Positions 1 through 7,823 of a stretch of DNA of 26,433 nucleotides are shown in pieces. A program made the translations under genes and the position numbers. Source of the DNA: Holophagales bacterium (lineage in GTDB: Bacteria > Acidobacteriota > Thermoanaerobaculia > UBA5066). The DNA lies in NCBI GenBank assembly GCA_016714815.1, contig JADKBZ010000029.1:1-26433 (forward strand). Reading direction: 5' to 3'. Position 1 is the stretch's first letter; each line of letters opens with the position of its first letter. The notes below the pieces were generated by a model. That model made no database searches and had not been told where the DNA came from. It saw only the letters and a list, made by a program, of their open reading frames with translations.

Positions 1-1752
1 ACGGGCGTCGAGACCGGGGCGTCGACGGTCTTCGTCCTGACGCGCGAGGAGATCGAGCGGCTCCCGGCCCGCTCTCTGGCGGAGATCCTGCGCTACCTGC
101 CGTCGGTCGACGTGAGGCGGCGCGGCCCGGAAGGAGTCCAGGCCGACGTCTCCCTTCGCGGCGCCGACTACAACGGCACGCTCGTCCTCGTCGACGGCGA
201 GCCGGTGAACGACCCGCAGACGAACCACCACACCCTGGACCTCGACGTCCCCGCCGACGCCATCGAACGGGTCGAGGTGCTCTACGGCACCGCCTCCGCG
301 CTCTACGGTTCGGAAGCGATCGGCGGCGTGATCCACATCGTGACGCGCGGCGGAGGCCTCGGGAAGGCCCGCGCCGAGGTCGAGGGGCGGTACCTCCACG
401 GCTCGAGCTCCCTCGACGCGGGGAGCCTTCGCCTCGCGACGAGGCTCACCGACGCCGTGACGCTCTCCCTCGACGGCGCCCGCTCCGAGTCGAGCGGCTT
501 TCGCGACGACCGCGAGCACGCCACCGAGGCGCTGCGCGCCGCCCTCCGCGTCGACACCTCCCTCGGACCGGTCACCCTCGCGGGCGGCGCCGCAAACCGG
601 GCGTTCGGCGCGTACGCCTTCTACGGTACCCGGTACCCGAACCAGCAGGAGTGGACGAAGACCCGAACCCTGGGCCTCTCGGCGGATCTCTCGCTCGGCG
701 GCGGCTGGTCGCTCGCCCCTTCCGCCTCCGTTCGCCGTCACGACGACGACTTCGTCCTCGTGCGGAGCAACCCCGGCTTCTACCGCAACGTCCACGAGAC
801 CGGCCGAACGACCTTCCGCCTCGTGGCGCGCCGGCCTCTCCTCGGCGGGGCGCTCGCCTTCGGGGCCGAGACGGGGCGCGACACGATCGACTCCACGAAC
901 CTCGGCGACCACGACCGGTCCCGCCGCGCCGTCTTCGCGGAGCTGGGGCGGCCGTTCTCGACGGCGAAGCCCTCGGCCGGAGGCTTCCGCGCCGGCCTGC
1001 GCGCCGACGCCTGGGACGACTACGGCTCGCGCGTCTCGCCCCAGCTCGCCGCCTGGGTCGCGCTCGGCACGAAGGTGAGGGCCCGGGCGTCGGTCGGCAC
1101 CGCCTTCCGCGTCCCGACCTACACCGAGCTCTACTACGTCGACCCGCAGACGATCGGCAGCCCGGACCTGCGCCCCGAGCGGGCGACGAACGTCGAGACC
1201 GGGATGACGTGGGCCGCCGGCCCGGTGGACCTCGACGCCGCCGTCTTCTCCCGCCACGGGACCGACCTGATCGACTTCGTGAGGTCGTCCCCCGCCGAGC
1301 CGTACCGGGCCACGAACCTTGGGACCGTCGACACGCGAGGGGTCGAGGGGTCCGTCTCCCTCGCCCCGGCCGCACTCGCGCAGACCCCGCTCACCCGGTT
1401 CTCGCTCACCGCCGCGTTCTATTCCGCCGACCTCGAGAGGCTCCGGGCCGAGGCGGGCGCGACGGAGGGGCGATACGTCCTCGACCCGCTCCGGGTGAAG
1501 TGGGACCTCCAGGCCGAGGCGCTCCTCCCGCTGGGGATCCAGGCGCTCGCCCGCCTCTCGTACTTCGACCGCCCGTCGTTCGAGGCGGCCGTCCTCCTCC
1601 TCGACGCCCGCCTCGGCACCCGCCTCCTCGAGGGAAACCTCGTCGAGATCTACGTCGAGGGGGCCAACCTCGGGGACGTCCGCTACGAGGAGCTGCCGGG
1701 GGTCCCGCTCCCCGGCCGGACCCTCGGCGCGGGCCTTCACTTCGCCTGGTGA
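1..1752 (+). CDS. TonB-dependent outer-membrane receptor, 5' end outside the window
   Basis: Outer-membrane beta-barrel transporter, energised by TonB-ExbBD, for a siderophore, cobalamin or similar ligand that cannot be named from sequence. The frame is open from base 1, so the signal peptide and TonB box lie outside the window. The first ~115 visible residues are the plug domain: 'LRYLPSVDV', 'SLRGADYNGTLVLVDG', then 'IERVEVLYGTASALYGSEA' and 'GGVIHIVTR', the classic end of a plug. The rest is alternating beta-strand sequence with a 'RPERATNVETG' turn typical of the late barrel, and the protein ends in '...GLHFAW', the aromatic terminal residue recognised by the BAM machinery. About 583 residues are visible, close to the BtuB/FepA size class. 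The stop lies 41 bases before the response-regulator gene on the same strand. Family assignment is secure; substrate is unknown. Confidence 0.93.
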   Translation, partial: TGVETGASTVFVLTREEIERLPARSLAEILRYLPSVDVRRRGPEGVQADVSLRGADYNGTLVLVDGEPVNDPQTNHHTLDLDVPADAIERVEVLYGTASALYGSEAIGGVIHIVTRGGGLGKARAEVEGRYLHGSSSLDAGSLRLATRLTDAVTLSLDGARSESSGFRDDREHATEALRAALRVDTSLGPVTLAGGAANRAFGAYAFYGTRYPNQQEWTKTRTLGLSADLSLGGGWSLAPSASVRRHDDDFVLVRSNPGFYRNVHETGRTTFRLVARRPLLGGALAFGAETGRDTIDSTNLGDHDRSRRAVFAELGRPFSTAKPSAGGFRAGLRADAWDDYGSRVSPQLAAWVALGTKVRARASVGTAFRVPTYTELYYVDPQTIGSPDLRPERATNVETGMTWAAGPVDLDAAVFSRHGTDLIDFVRSSPAEPYRATNLGTVDTRGVEGSVSLAPAALAQTPLTRFSLTAAFYSADLERLRAEAGATEGRYVLDPLRVKWDLQAEALLPLGIQALARLSYFDRPSFEAAVLLLDARLGTRLLEGNLVEIYVEGANLGDVRYEELPGVPLPGRTLGAGLHFAW

Positions 1753-1793
1753 ACCGGAGGGTAAACTCCCCCCAGCGAGGGCGTACCCCTTCG

Positions 1794-2468
1794 ATGCACA
1801 AGATCCTTCTCGTCGACGACATGAGGAGCTTCCTCGACCTGGAAGCCACGTTCCTCTCGCGCGCCGAATGCCACCTCCTGACCGCCTCCACCGGCCTCGA
1901 GGCGATCCGCGTGGCCCGCGCCGAGAAGCCCGACCTCGTCGTACTCGACATCGAGATGCCCGAGATGAACGGCATCCAGGCCTGCCGCATCCTCAAGTCC
2001 GACCCCCTCACCTCCCGGATCCCCGTCATCGTCCTCACCTCGATGCAGATGGAGGACGAGGCCCGGCGCGCCGGCGCGGACCACTTCCTCCGGAAACCGA
2101 TCGACGAGCCGACGTTCCTGGCCGAGGTGAAGCGGTTCCTCCCGATCGTCGAGCGGACCGAGACGCGCGTGACCCTCGACGCCCCCGTCACCCTCTGGCG
2201 CGACGGGGAGACCTTCGAGGTCCGCCTCGTGAACCTCTCCCGGACCGGCTTCTACGTGGAGGCCGGCCGGCGCCATCCGATCGGCGCACGGCTCGAGGTC
2301 TCCTTCTCCCTGCCGGACGACCGCTCGGGAAAGCTCATCACCGGGGAGGCGCTCGTCGTGAGGCACGGGGACGACCCGGCCGGCTTCGGCTGCCGCTTCC
2401 GGCAGGTCTCCACCGGAGCGCGCCTCGTCGTCGAGGACTGGGTCGAGCGGGTCGCCGCGGGCCGCTAG
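1794..2468 (+). CDS. Response regulator with C-terminal PilZ (c-di-GMP-binding) domain
   Basis: A 224-residue two-domain signalling protein. Residues 1-118 are a receiver domain: acidic pair D8/D9, phosphoacceptor D52 in 'VVLDIEMPEMNG', T82 and K101 in 'FLRKPID'. Residues ~120-215 form a PilZ domain with both halves of the c-di-GMP signature: R121-x3-R125 and 'NLSRTG' (N148 to G152, the NxSxxG box). By family knowledge it would couple phosphorelay input to c-di-GMP binding; there is no DNA-binding domain, so the output is probably protein-protein, for example motility or polysaccharide control. The ATG at 1794 is chosen because the receiver starts directly after it ('MHKILLVDD'). A GAGG at 1777-1780 is a distant ribosome site, and TAAACT at 1762-1767 could be a -10. 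No cognate histidine kinase is nearby. The stop codon interlocks with that of the convergent deaminase. Confidence 0.92.
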   Translation: MHKILLVDDMRSFLDLEATFLSRAECHLLTASTGLEAIRVARAEKPDLVVLDIEMPEMNGIQACRILKSDPLTSRIPVIVLTSMQMEDEARRAGADHFLRKPIDEPTFLAEVKRFLPIVERTETRVTLDAPVTLWRDGETFEVRLVNLSRTGFYVEAGRRHPIGARLEVSFSLPDDRSGKLITGEALVVRHGDDPAGFGCRFRQVSTGARLVVEDWVERVAAGR

Positions 2469-2908
2469 GCCGTCGGACCCTCCGCGCTGCCGAGGTCGAC
2501 GAGGCGGATCCCCATCCGTTTCGAGTAGTCGAGGATCCGCGGCTCGCGGTAGAACTCCGAGAAGTAGATCCCGACGAGCCCGGCGTTGCCGATCAGCTTG
2601 AAGCAGTTCCAGCAGGGCGAGGCGGTCGTGTAGATCTCCCCCCCTTCGATCCGCACGCCGTTCATCGCCGCCTGCAGGATCGCGTTCGCCTCGGCGTGGA
2701 CCGTCGCGATGCAGTGCCCTTCCTCCATCAGGCAGCCCGCCTCGTCGCAGTGGGGCAGGCCCCGGAGCGAGCCGTTGTAGCCCGTGGAGAGAATTCGTCT
2801 GTCGCGCACGATGACCGCGCCCACGTGCTTTCGGGTGCAGGTGGACCGGGTTGCCACCTCGGCGGCGATGTTCATGAAGTAGCGGTTCCAGTCGACGCGC
2901 TCGGCCAT
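2465..2908 (-). CDS. Deoxycytidylate (dCMP) deaminase, ComEB-like
   Basis: Zinc-dependent deaminase predicted to convert dCMP to dUMP for thymidylate synthesis. In 147 residues it shows the complete catalytic zinc site: H71-A-E73 ('TVHAEANAIL') and C99-W-N-C102 ('SPCWNC'). An extra Cys/His cluster at residues 53-66 ('HCDEAGC', 'GHC') is typical of the dCMP deaminase branch rather than free cytidine deaminases. 'GAVIVRDRRILSTGYNG' is the family's beta1-beta2 core. The frame continues upstream, but the ATG at 2908 is preferred because family homology begins there and a -10-like hexamer lies 6 bases before it. It is divergent from the ketoacyl synthase, with 67 bases between the start codons. 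It could deaminate a related nucleotide, but ComEB-type dCMP deaminase is the best reading. Confidence 0.92.
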   Translation of the reverse strand: MAERVDWNRYFMNIAAEVATRSTCTRKHVGAVIVRDRRILSTGYNGSLRGLPHCDEAGCLMEEGHCIATVHAEANAILQAAMNGVRIEGGEIYTTASPCWNCFKLIGNAGLVGIYFSEFYREPRILDYSKRMGIRLVDLGSAEGPTA

Positions 2909-2914
2909 CGCCCG

Positions 2915-2920
2915 ATTATG
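2915..2920 (-). promoter_or_regulatory. Candidate -10 element (CATAAT) for a leaderless deaminase transcript
   Basis: On the minus strand CATAAT (5/6 match to TATAAT) ends six bases before the deaminase ATG, and no Shine-Dalgarno sequence is present. With a normal -10 to +1 distance, transcription would begin at or next to the A of the ATG. It is an AT-rich hexamer in a very GC-rich intergenic region. No convincing -35 is visible. Confidence 0.45.
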
Positions 2921-2962
2921 CGGTTCGGCGGGCCCGGCCGCTGCGGTGCGGCGGGGCCCGTG

Positions 2963-2968
2963 TACGAT
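2963..2968 (+). promoter_or_regulatory. Candidate -10 element (TACGAT) for a leaderless ketoacyl-synthase transcript
   Basis: TACGAT ends seven bases before the ATG at 2976 and no purine-rich ribosome site lies between. This mirrors the divergent deaminase promoter 43 bases away. The same hexamer also occurs at 15164-15169, upstream of another gene start. The -35 region is not recognisable. Confidence 0.45.
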
Positions 2969-2975
2969 TCGGCCC

Positions 2976-4190
2976 ATGCTCGACAGGACCGTCGTCGTCA
3001 CCGGCCTCGGCGCCGTCAGCTCCCTGGGAAACGACCTCGCCTCCACCTGGGCGGGCCTCGTCGCCGGGCGGAGCGGGATCGGCCCCATCACCCTCTTCGA
3101 CGCCAGCGGTTTCCGGACGAAGCTCGCGGCCGAGGTGCGCCAGATGCCCGATCCGGGCGTCTCGCCGCGCCTCCTCCGGCGCCTCTCCCGCACCGACGTG
3201 ATCGGCCTGACCGCGGCCCGCGAGGCGCTCGCCGACTCGGGGCTCGACCTCGAACGGGAGGACCTCGGCCGGATCGGCGTCGTCCTCGGCGGCGGGGTCT
3301 CGGGCCTCCTCGACAGCGAGAACTACTTCCGCGACCTCCTCGAAAAGGGGCCGAAAGGGGCGCGCCCGACGCGCTTCCTGAACCACCCCCCCGACCAGAC
3401 GACCGACCGGATCGCCGAGGTCTGGGGCCTGCTCGGCCCGCGGGCGACGATCACGACCGCCTGCTCTTCCTCGTCCACGTCGCTCGGCTACGCTTCGGAC
3501 CTGATCCGCGCGGGCCTGGCCGACGTCGTCGTGACCGGCGGGGCCGACACGTTCGCCCGTCTCACGCACGGCGGCTTCAACTCCCTGCGCGCCGCCGACT
3601 CCGAGCCGTGCCGCCCCTTCGACCGGGGCCGCAAGGGGCTGACGATCGGCGAGGCCTCCGGGATCCTCGTCTTCGAGGAGGAGGGGCGCGCGCGGCGCCG
3701 CGGCGCGACGATCCGCGCCCGCTTCCTCGGCTACGGCCTGACGAGCGACGCCCACCACATGACGCAGCCCGAGCCGTCGGGCGAGGCGTGCGCCAGGACG
3801 ATGCGCGCCTGCCTGAAATCGGCGAGGCTCAATCCCGGCGACGTCGACTACGTGAACGCCCACGGCACGGCGACCGTCCAGAACGACCCCGCGGAAACCC
3901 TCTCGATCAAGCTCGCCCTCGGCGAGCGGGCGCGGGAGATCTGCATCTCGTCGAACAAGTCGATGCTCGGCCACTGCCTCTGCTCCGCCGGGGCGATCGA
4001 GGCGGTCGCGACGGTGAGGACCATCGAGACGGGCATCGTCCCGCCCACCATCAGCTACGTCGAGCCCGACCCCGATTGCGACCTCGACGTCGTGCCGAAC
4101 GTCGCGCGCGAGGCCGACGTCCGCATCGCCCTGTCGAACTCCTTCGCCTTCGGCGGGAACTCCACCGTCGTCGCGTTCGGACGGGCCTGA
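2976..4190 (+). CDS. Beta-ketoacyl-ACP synthase (KAS II / FabF type), catalytically intact
   Basis: Thiolase-fold condensing enzyme of 404 residues, the usual FabF length, predicted to elongate an acyl chain by decarboxylative Claisen condensation with malonyl-ACP. The complete Cys-His-His triad is visible: C163 in 'TITTACSSSSTSLGYA', H296 in 'VNAHGTAT', and H333 in 'NKSMLGHCLCSAGA' with the supporting lysine K328. The C-terminus 'NSFAFGGNSTVVAFG' is the standard glycine-rich end of KAS II. The start at 2976 gives 'MLDRTVVVTGLGAVSSLG', the normal N-terminus; an in-frame start at 2946 would overlap the putative -10. Only 9 bases separate it from a degenerate homologue, followed by a thioesterase, which resembles the KS/CLF pairing of type II polyketide, aryl-polyene and related pathways rather than a lone housekeeping FabF. 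No acyl carrier protein gene is in the window. Confidence 0.93.
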   Translation: MLDRTVVVTGLGAVSSLGNDLASTWAGLVAGRSGIGPITLFDASGFRTKLAAEVRQMPDPGVSPRLLRRLSRTDVIGLTAAREALADSGLDLEREDLGRIGVVLGGGVSGLLDSENYFRDLLEKGPKGARPTRFLNHPPDQTTDRIAEVWGLLGPRATITTACSSSSTSLGYASDLIRAGLADVVVTGGADTFARLTHGGFNSLRAADSEPCRPFDRGRKGLTIGEASGILVFEEEGRARRRGATIRARFLGYGLTSDAHHMTQPEPSGEACARTMRACLKSARLNPGDVDYVNAHGTATVQNDPAETLSIKLALGERAREICISSNKSMLGHCLCSAGAIEAVATVRTIETGIVPPTISYVEPDPDCDLDVVPNVAREADVRIALSNSFAFGGNSTVVAFGRA

Positions 4191-4199
4191 GGGATCGCC

Positions 4200-5300
4200 G
4201 TGAGAGAGATCTTCGTCACCGGCGCCGCCGCCGTCACGCCTCTCGGGAGAGACCTCGAGACGACCGCCACGCGCCTCGCCGCCGGCGAGAGCGCCGTCGC
4301 CGAGGTCCCCGCCTCCGAGGCGGGCGAGCGCAAGGGAGCCGCCTACGCCGCCCGGATCGCCACCTTCACGACCGAGCCCGAGATGCCGAAGGCGAAGGCG
4401 CGCCGCCTCGACCGCGCCAGCCAGTTCGCCGTCGTCGCCGTCACCCGCGGACTCGCCGAGGCGGGCTGGACGATGGCGGGGCACGAGGAGGAGACGGGCA
4501 TCCTCCTCGGCACCGGCTCGGCCGGCGCCAGCCCCCTCGTCGAGCTCGAGAGGCAGATGGCGGTCGAATCTCCGGAGTCCGCCTCGCCGTTCCTCTTCCC
4601 CTGCACCGTCGCCAACGCCCCGGCCTCCGTCGCCGCGATCGAGCTGAAGATCAAGGGCCCGAACGTCACGATCACCCAGAAGGACCCGGCGGGGCTGAAC
4701 GCCCTCTTCTACGGCCGGCTCCTCATCGACGACGAGCGGGCGAAGGCGATCGTCGTCGGGGCCGTCGACGAGTGGAACCTGACCTACCAGCTCGCCTACG
4801 AGCGGCTGCGCATCCTGAAGACCGCCACGATGCCGGGCTACGTCCTCTCCGAAGGGTGCTCCGTCGTCCTCCTGGAGGACGGCGCGTCGGCGCGCGCGCG
4901 GGGCGCCCGTCCGTGGGCGCGCCTCGCGGGCGCCGCGTCCGCCGGGTCGCCCGTCTCGCCGCAGACGCGCCGCGCCCGCCCGGAGGAGATCGCCGCGACG
5001 ATCCGCGCCGCGCTCGCCGACGCGGGCCTGCCCGCCTCGCGCGTCGGCCTCGTCCACGCTTCGGCCAACGGCGTCCCGTGGATCGACGCGGCCGAGGAGG
5101 CCGCGCTCGCCGACGTCTTCGGCGCGGCGCCCCGCGTCGACCGGATCAAGCTCCAGATCGGCGAGAACCCCTGCTCCGGAGCCCTCCAGCTCGCGCTCGC
5201 CGCGCGCGCCCTCCGCGACGAGCCGGGACTCGGCGCCGTCCTCGTCAACTCGCTCGGCGCCGGCGGCAACCAGATCGCCGTCGTCCTCACCGCGCCGTGA
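4200..5300 (+). CDS. Catalytically dead ketoacyl-synthase homologue, chain-length-factor-like
   Basis: A 366-residue KAS-fold protein ('MREIFVTGAAAVTPLGRDL') probably forming a heterodimer with the preceding active synthase, as KSbeta/CLF subunits do. Every catalytic position is replaced: the nucleophile-elbow segment reads 'TITQKDPAGLNALFYG' with D162 where the partner has C163; the first His box reads 'LVHASANG' with serine near position 288; the second reads 'QIGENPCSGAL' with E322 for histidine. The fold signature 'NSLGAGGNQIAVVL' at the C-terminus is kept. The start is GTG at 4200, 9 bases after the synthase stop, with GAGGG just upstream; translational coupling is likely. In known CLFs the Cys is usually Gln, so the Asp is atypical and this may be a separate subfamily. 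KAS-fold identity is firm; the CLF role is inferred. Confidence 0.87.
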   Translation: MREIFVTGAAAVTPLGRDLETTATRLAAGESAVAEVPASEAGERKGAAYAARIATFTTEPEMPKAKARRLDRASQFAVVAVTRGLAEAGWTMAGHEEETGILLGTGSAGASPLVELERQMAVESPESASPFLFPCTVANAPASVAAIELKIKGPNVTITQKDPAGLNALFYGRLLIDDERAKAIVVGAVDEWNLTYQLAYERLRILKTATMPGYVLSEGCSVVLLEDGASARARGARPWARLAGAASAGSPVSPQTRRARPEEIAATIRAALADAGLPASRVGLVHASANGVPWIDAAEEAALADVFGAAPRVDRIKLQIGENPCSGALQLALAARALRDEPGLGAVLVNSLGAGGNQIAVVLTAP

Positions 5301-5780
5301 GCGTCTCCGAGCGCTCACGCCCCCCGCCCCTTCCGCGTCGACTTCGAGGTCCGCTTCCCCGAGGTCGACGCCTACCAGGTCGTATGGCACGGCAACTACG
5401 TCCTCTACTGCGAGCTCGCACGCAACGCCCTCTGCGGCGCCGCCGGCTTCACTCCGGCGGAGGTCCTGGCATACGGCTACCGCGTCCCGATCACGAAGTT
5501 CGAGATCGCCGTCCGCCGCCCCGCACGCCTCGACGACCGGCTCGAGGTCTCCTGCACGCTGCGGCCGTGCGAGACCGCCAAGCTCGAGATGGACTACGAG
5601 GTGAGGCGCCTCCCCGACCGGCTGCTCCTCGCCACCGGCTTCACCCAGCAGGTCCTCCTCAGCCCAAAGGACGAGCTCCTCCTCACGTTCCCGAAGCCGG
5701 TCCGGCTCCTCGTCGAGAGGATCCACGCCTTCCAGCGGGGGGAGCGGGAGCTGACGGGGGAAAAGATCCCGATCGGGTAG
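5297..5780 (+). CDS. Hotdog-fold (4HBT/YbgC-like) acyl thioesterase, reading frame broken near its start
   Basis: Acyl-CoA/ACP thioesterase that could release the product of the two upstream synthases. From about 5330 the frame reads 'FRVDFEVRFPEVDAYQVVWH' followed by GNY, the 4HBT signature with the Asp and the xHGNY turn, and it runs on to the stop at 5778-5780. That frame has no ATG, GTG or TTG before 5589 and is preceded in frame by the TGA of the synthase homologue. A GTG at 5297 overlaps that TGA (GTGA) and reads 'VSVSERSRPPP' in the adjacent frame. Dropping one C from the runs at 5320-5325 or 5327-5330 joins the two into a 160-residue protein of normal length with D24 in the active site. 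An extra C from sequencing, or a genuine frameshift mutation, is therefore likely. A CDS starting at the internal ATG 5589 would lack the catalytic half. Confidence 0.72.
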
Positions 5781-5858
5781 GAGGCCGGCGCACCGCCCTT
5801 GCCTCGCAGGGGGAATTCCGGGATCCTGCGACGCGTTCTCGCAGTTTCGGAGGTGCAC

Positions 5859-7796
5859 ATGGTCTCGCGCAACGCCGTCCCCGCGTTCTGCCTCGCTGCC
5901 CTTCTCTCCTTCCCGTCCGCCGGCCTTCCCGCCAGCCCCTGGAGCCCCGTGGGGCCTCCCGGCGGCGCGGCCTACGGCCTCGCGCTCGACCCGAAGGCCG
6001 TGAACGTCCTCTACGCGGGCGCGTGGGGCGGCGGGGTCTGGAAGTCGACGGACGGCGGCGCGACGTGGGCGCGCCTCGCGGGGGTGCCGGCCCAGGAGAC
6101 GGTGAACGCGGTGGCCGTCAGCCCGGCCGATTCGAAGGTCGTCCTCGCGGCGGGATTCACCGCGCTCTGGCGCAGCGCCGATGCCGGGGCGACCTGGAAG
6201 AAAGTCCTCGACCAGAAGGTGCAGCAGCCGGCGATGACCGGCTTGGCCTTCGATCCGGCGACCCCCGGGAACGTCTGGGCGAGCAGCGACTCCGATGGAC
6301 ACCCGGCCGGGGTCTTCCGGTCGGTCGACTCGGGAGCGACCTGGAAGCCTGTGGACGCGGGCACCTCGAGCATCTCGCGCGTCCACGGCATCGCCGTGTC
6401 GCGCGACGGCACGTCCGTCGTGGCCGGCTCCTCCACCGGCGTCTACCGCTCCGAGGACGGCGGGACGACCTGGAAGAGGTCTCTCGAGGACGAGGCGGTC
6501 CACAGCGTCGCCCTTCTCGCGGACGGCGTCGTTCTCGCCGGGTCGAACGGGGGCGGCGTTCTCCGTTCGACCGACGGAGGGGCCACCTTCGCGGAAACGA
6601 AGAGCGACACGACGATGACCGGCAACATCGTCTACGCGCTCCTCGCCTCGGCGAAGGCGCCCGGCCTCGTCTACGCCGCCATCCCGAACCGCATCCTGCG
6701 CTCCAAGGACGGCGGCGCCACGTGGACCACCTTCTCGAGGGGGTTCAACTGGGTGGCCTTCCGCTCCCTCGCGCTCGACGAGACCTCGGGCGCGGTCTGG
6801 AGCGGCACGGGACGCGACGGCGTCGTGAAGACCACGGACGGGGGCGCAACCTGGACGGCTGGGAGAGGCTTCCTCTCGCTCGACGTGACGTCGATTCTCG
6901 TCGACCCCGCCTCGCCGAAGCGCCTCTTCGTCGGGACGACGCAGGGGGGCGTCCATCGCTCCGACGACGGCGGTGCGACCTGGATCCTGTCGAACGAGGG
7001 CCTGACGAATCGCGCCGCCCACTCCCTTGCCGCCGATCCCGCCTCGCCCGGGACGTTCCTCGTCGGAACCCGCAAGGGCGCCTTCCGCTCGACCGACGGC
7101 GGCGCCAGCTGGACCCACGTCCTGAAGGGAGGCTGCGACCCGGAGGTCCAGCACCTCCGCTTCGCGCCGTCCGACCCGAAAAGGGTCTACGCCCACAGCG
7201 GAAGGAGCTTCTGCCAGGTTGCGCGGAGCGACGACGGCGGCCTGACCTGGCGCGACCTGAACGCTCCGCGCGACGCCAGCTCGCTTCTCGGCCACTTCGC
7301 GTTCCACGTCGACGCCGCCTCGGGGGACCGGCTCGCCTACAGCGACGACCGGCACCTCTACCTCTCCTCCGACGGGGGGGCGACCTGGGCCCACGCCAGC
7401 GGCATCCCGCCGACGACCCGCATCCAGGCGATCGTCGCCGGGAAGGCCGAAGGCGAGCTCTTCGCGGCGACGGCGAAGGGGATCTGGCGCTCCGCCGACG
7501 GCGGGAAGACGTGGGCCGTCGCCGGTAAGGGCGCAGAAGCGCTGAACGTGACGCGGCTCCTCCTCGACCCGGCCTCAGGGACGATCTGGGCCGGGGCCGT
7601 CCGGGAGGGGATCCTCCGCTCGACGGACGGCGGAAAGAGCTGGGCGCACGTCGGCGGCGCGCCGCCCCACCCCGACGTCGTCGCGCTCGCCCTCGATCCG
7701 TCCGGTACGCTCCTCGTCGGATTCGAGGGGAACAGCGTCTGGCGATTCGACGCGGCGAAGGCCGTGACCGTCGCGTCGAAACCCGCCGGGAAGTAG
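5859..7796 (+). CDS. Secreted Asp-box (BNR) repeat beta-propeller protein
   Basis: A 645-residue exported protein built of sialidase-type Asp-box motifs (SxDGGxTW), the turn repeated once per propeller blade in sialidases, VPS10/sortilin, Ycf48 and xyloglucanases. I count 13 copies, from 'STDGGATW' near residue 50 to 'STDGGKSW' near 600, including variants 'SADAGATW', 'SVDSGATW' and 'SEDGGTTW'; spacing is about 40-50 residues, so two propellers or one large one. A signal peptide is clear: 'MVSR', a hydrophobic core, then 'LPA' before 'SPWSPVG'. The ATG at 5859 is chosen over upstream in-frame codons because GGAGG at 5849-5853 sits five bases before it and the signal peptide starts there. No hydrolase catalytic residues can be assigned, so enzymatic activity is not claimed. 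It faces rnhA across a palindromic spacer. Confidence 0.9.
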   Translation: MVSRNAVPAFCLAALLSFPSAGLPASPWSPVGPPGGAAYGLALDPKAVNVLYAGAWGGGVWKSTDGGATWARLAGVPAQETVNAVAVSPADSKVVLAAGFTALWRSADAGATWKKVLDQKVQQPAMTGLAFDPATPGNVWASSDSDGHPAGVFRSVDSGATWKPVDAGTSSISRVHGIAVSRDGTSVVAGSSTGVYRSEDGGTTWKRSLEDEAVHSVALLADGVVLAGSNGGGVLRSTDGGATFAETKSDTTMTGNIVYALLASAKAPGLVYAAIPNRILRSKDGGATWTTFSRGFNWVAFRSLALDETSGAVWSGTGRDGVVKTTDGGATWTAGRGFLSLDVTSILVDPASPKRLFVGTTQGGVHRSDDGGATWILSNEGLTNRAAHSLAADPASPGTFLVGTRKGAFRSTDGGASWTHVLKGGCDPEVQHLRFAPSDPKRVYAHSGRSFCQVARSDDGGLTWRDLNAPRDASSLLGHFAFHVDAASGDRLAYSDDRHLYLSSDGGATWAHASGIPPTTRIQAIVAGKAEGELFAATAKGIWRSADGGKTWAVAGKGAEALNVTRLLLDPASGTIWAGAVREGILRSTDGGKSWAHVGGAPPHPDVVALALDPSGTLLVGFEGNSVWRFDAAKAVTVASKPAGK

Positions 7797-7823
7797 GCGG
7801 TCGACCCACCTGCCCATACTCCC

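Noticed and set aside
2916..7394. A 1,492-codon open frame on the minus strand
   Set aside because: It is antisense to the synthase cassette and the Asp-box gene, with biased Gly/Arg/Val/Asp composition and no recognisable motif.
1868..7528. A very long open frame (over 1,800 codons) on the + strand
   Set aside because: It runs across six real genes in a different frame, is mostly Arg/Pro/Gly, and has no domain. It is a by-product of high GC content suppressing stop codons.
5859..7796. Calling the Asp-box protein a sialidase
   Set aside because: Asp-boxes occur in many propellers; the arginine triad and catalytic Tyr/Glu of sialidases could not be placed.
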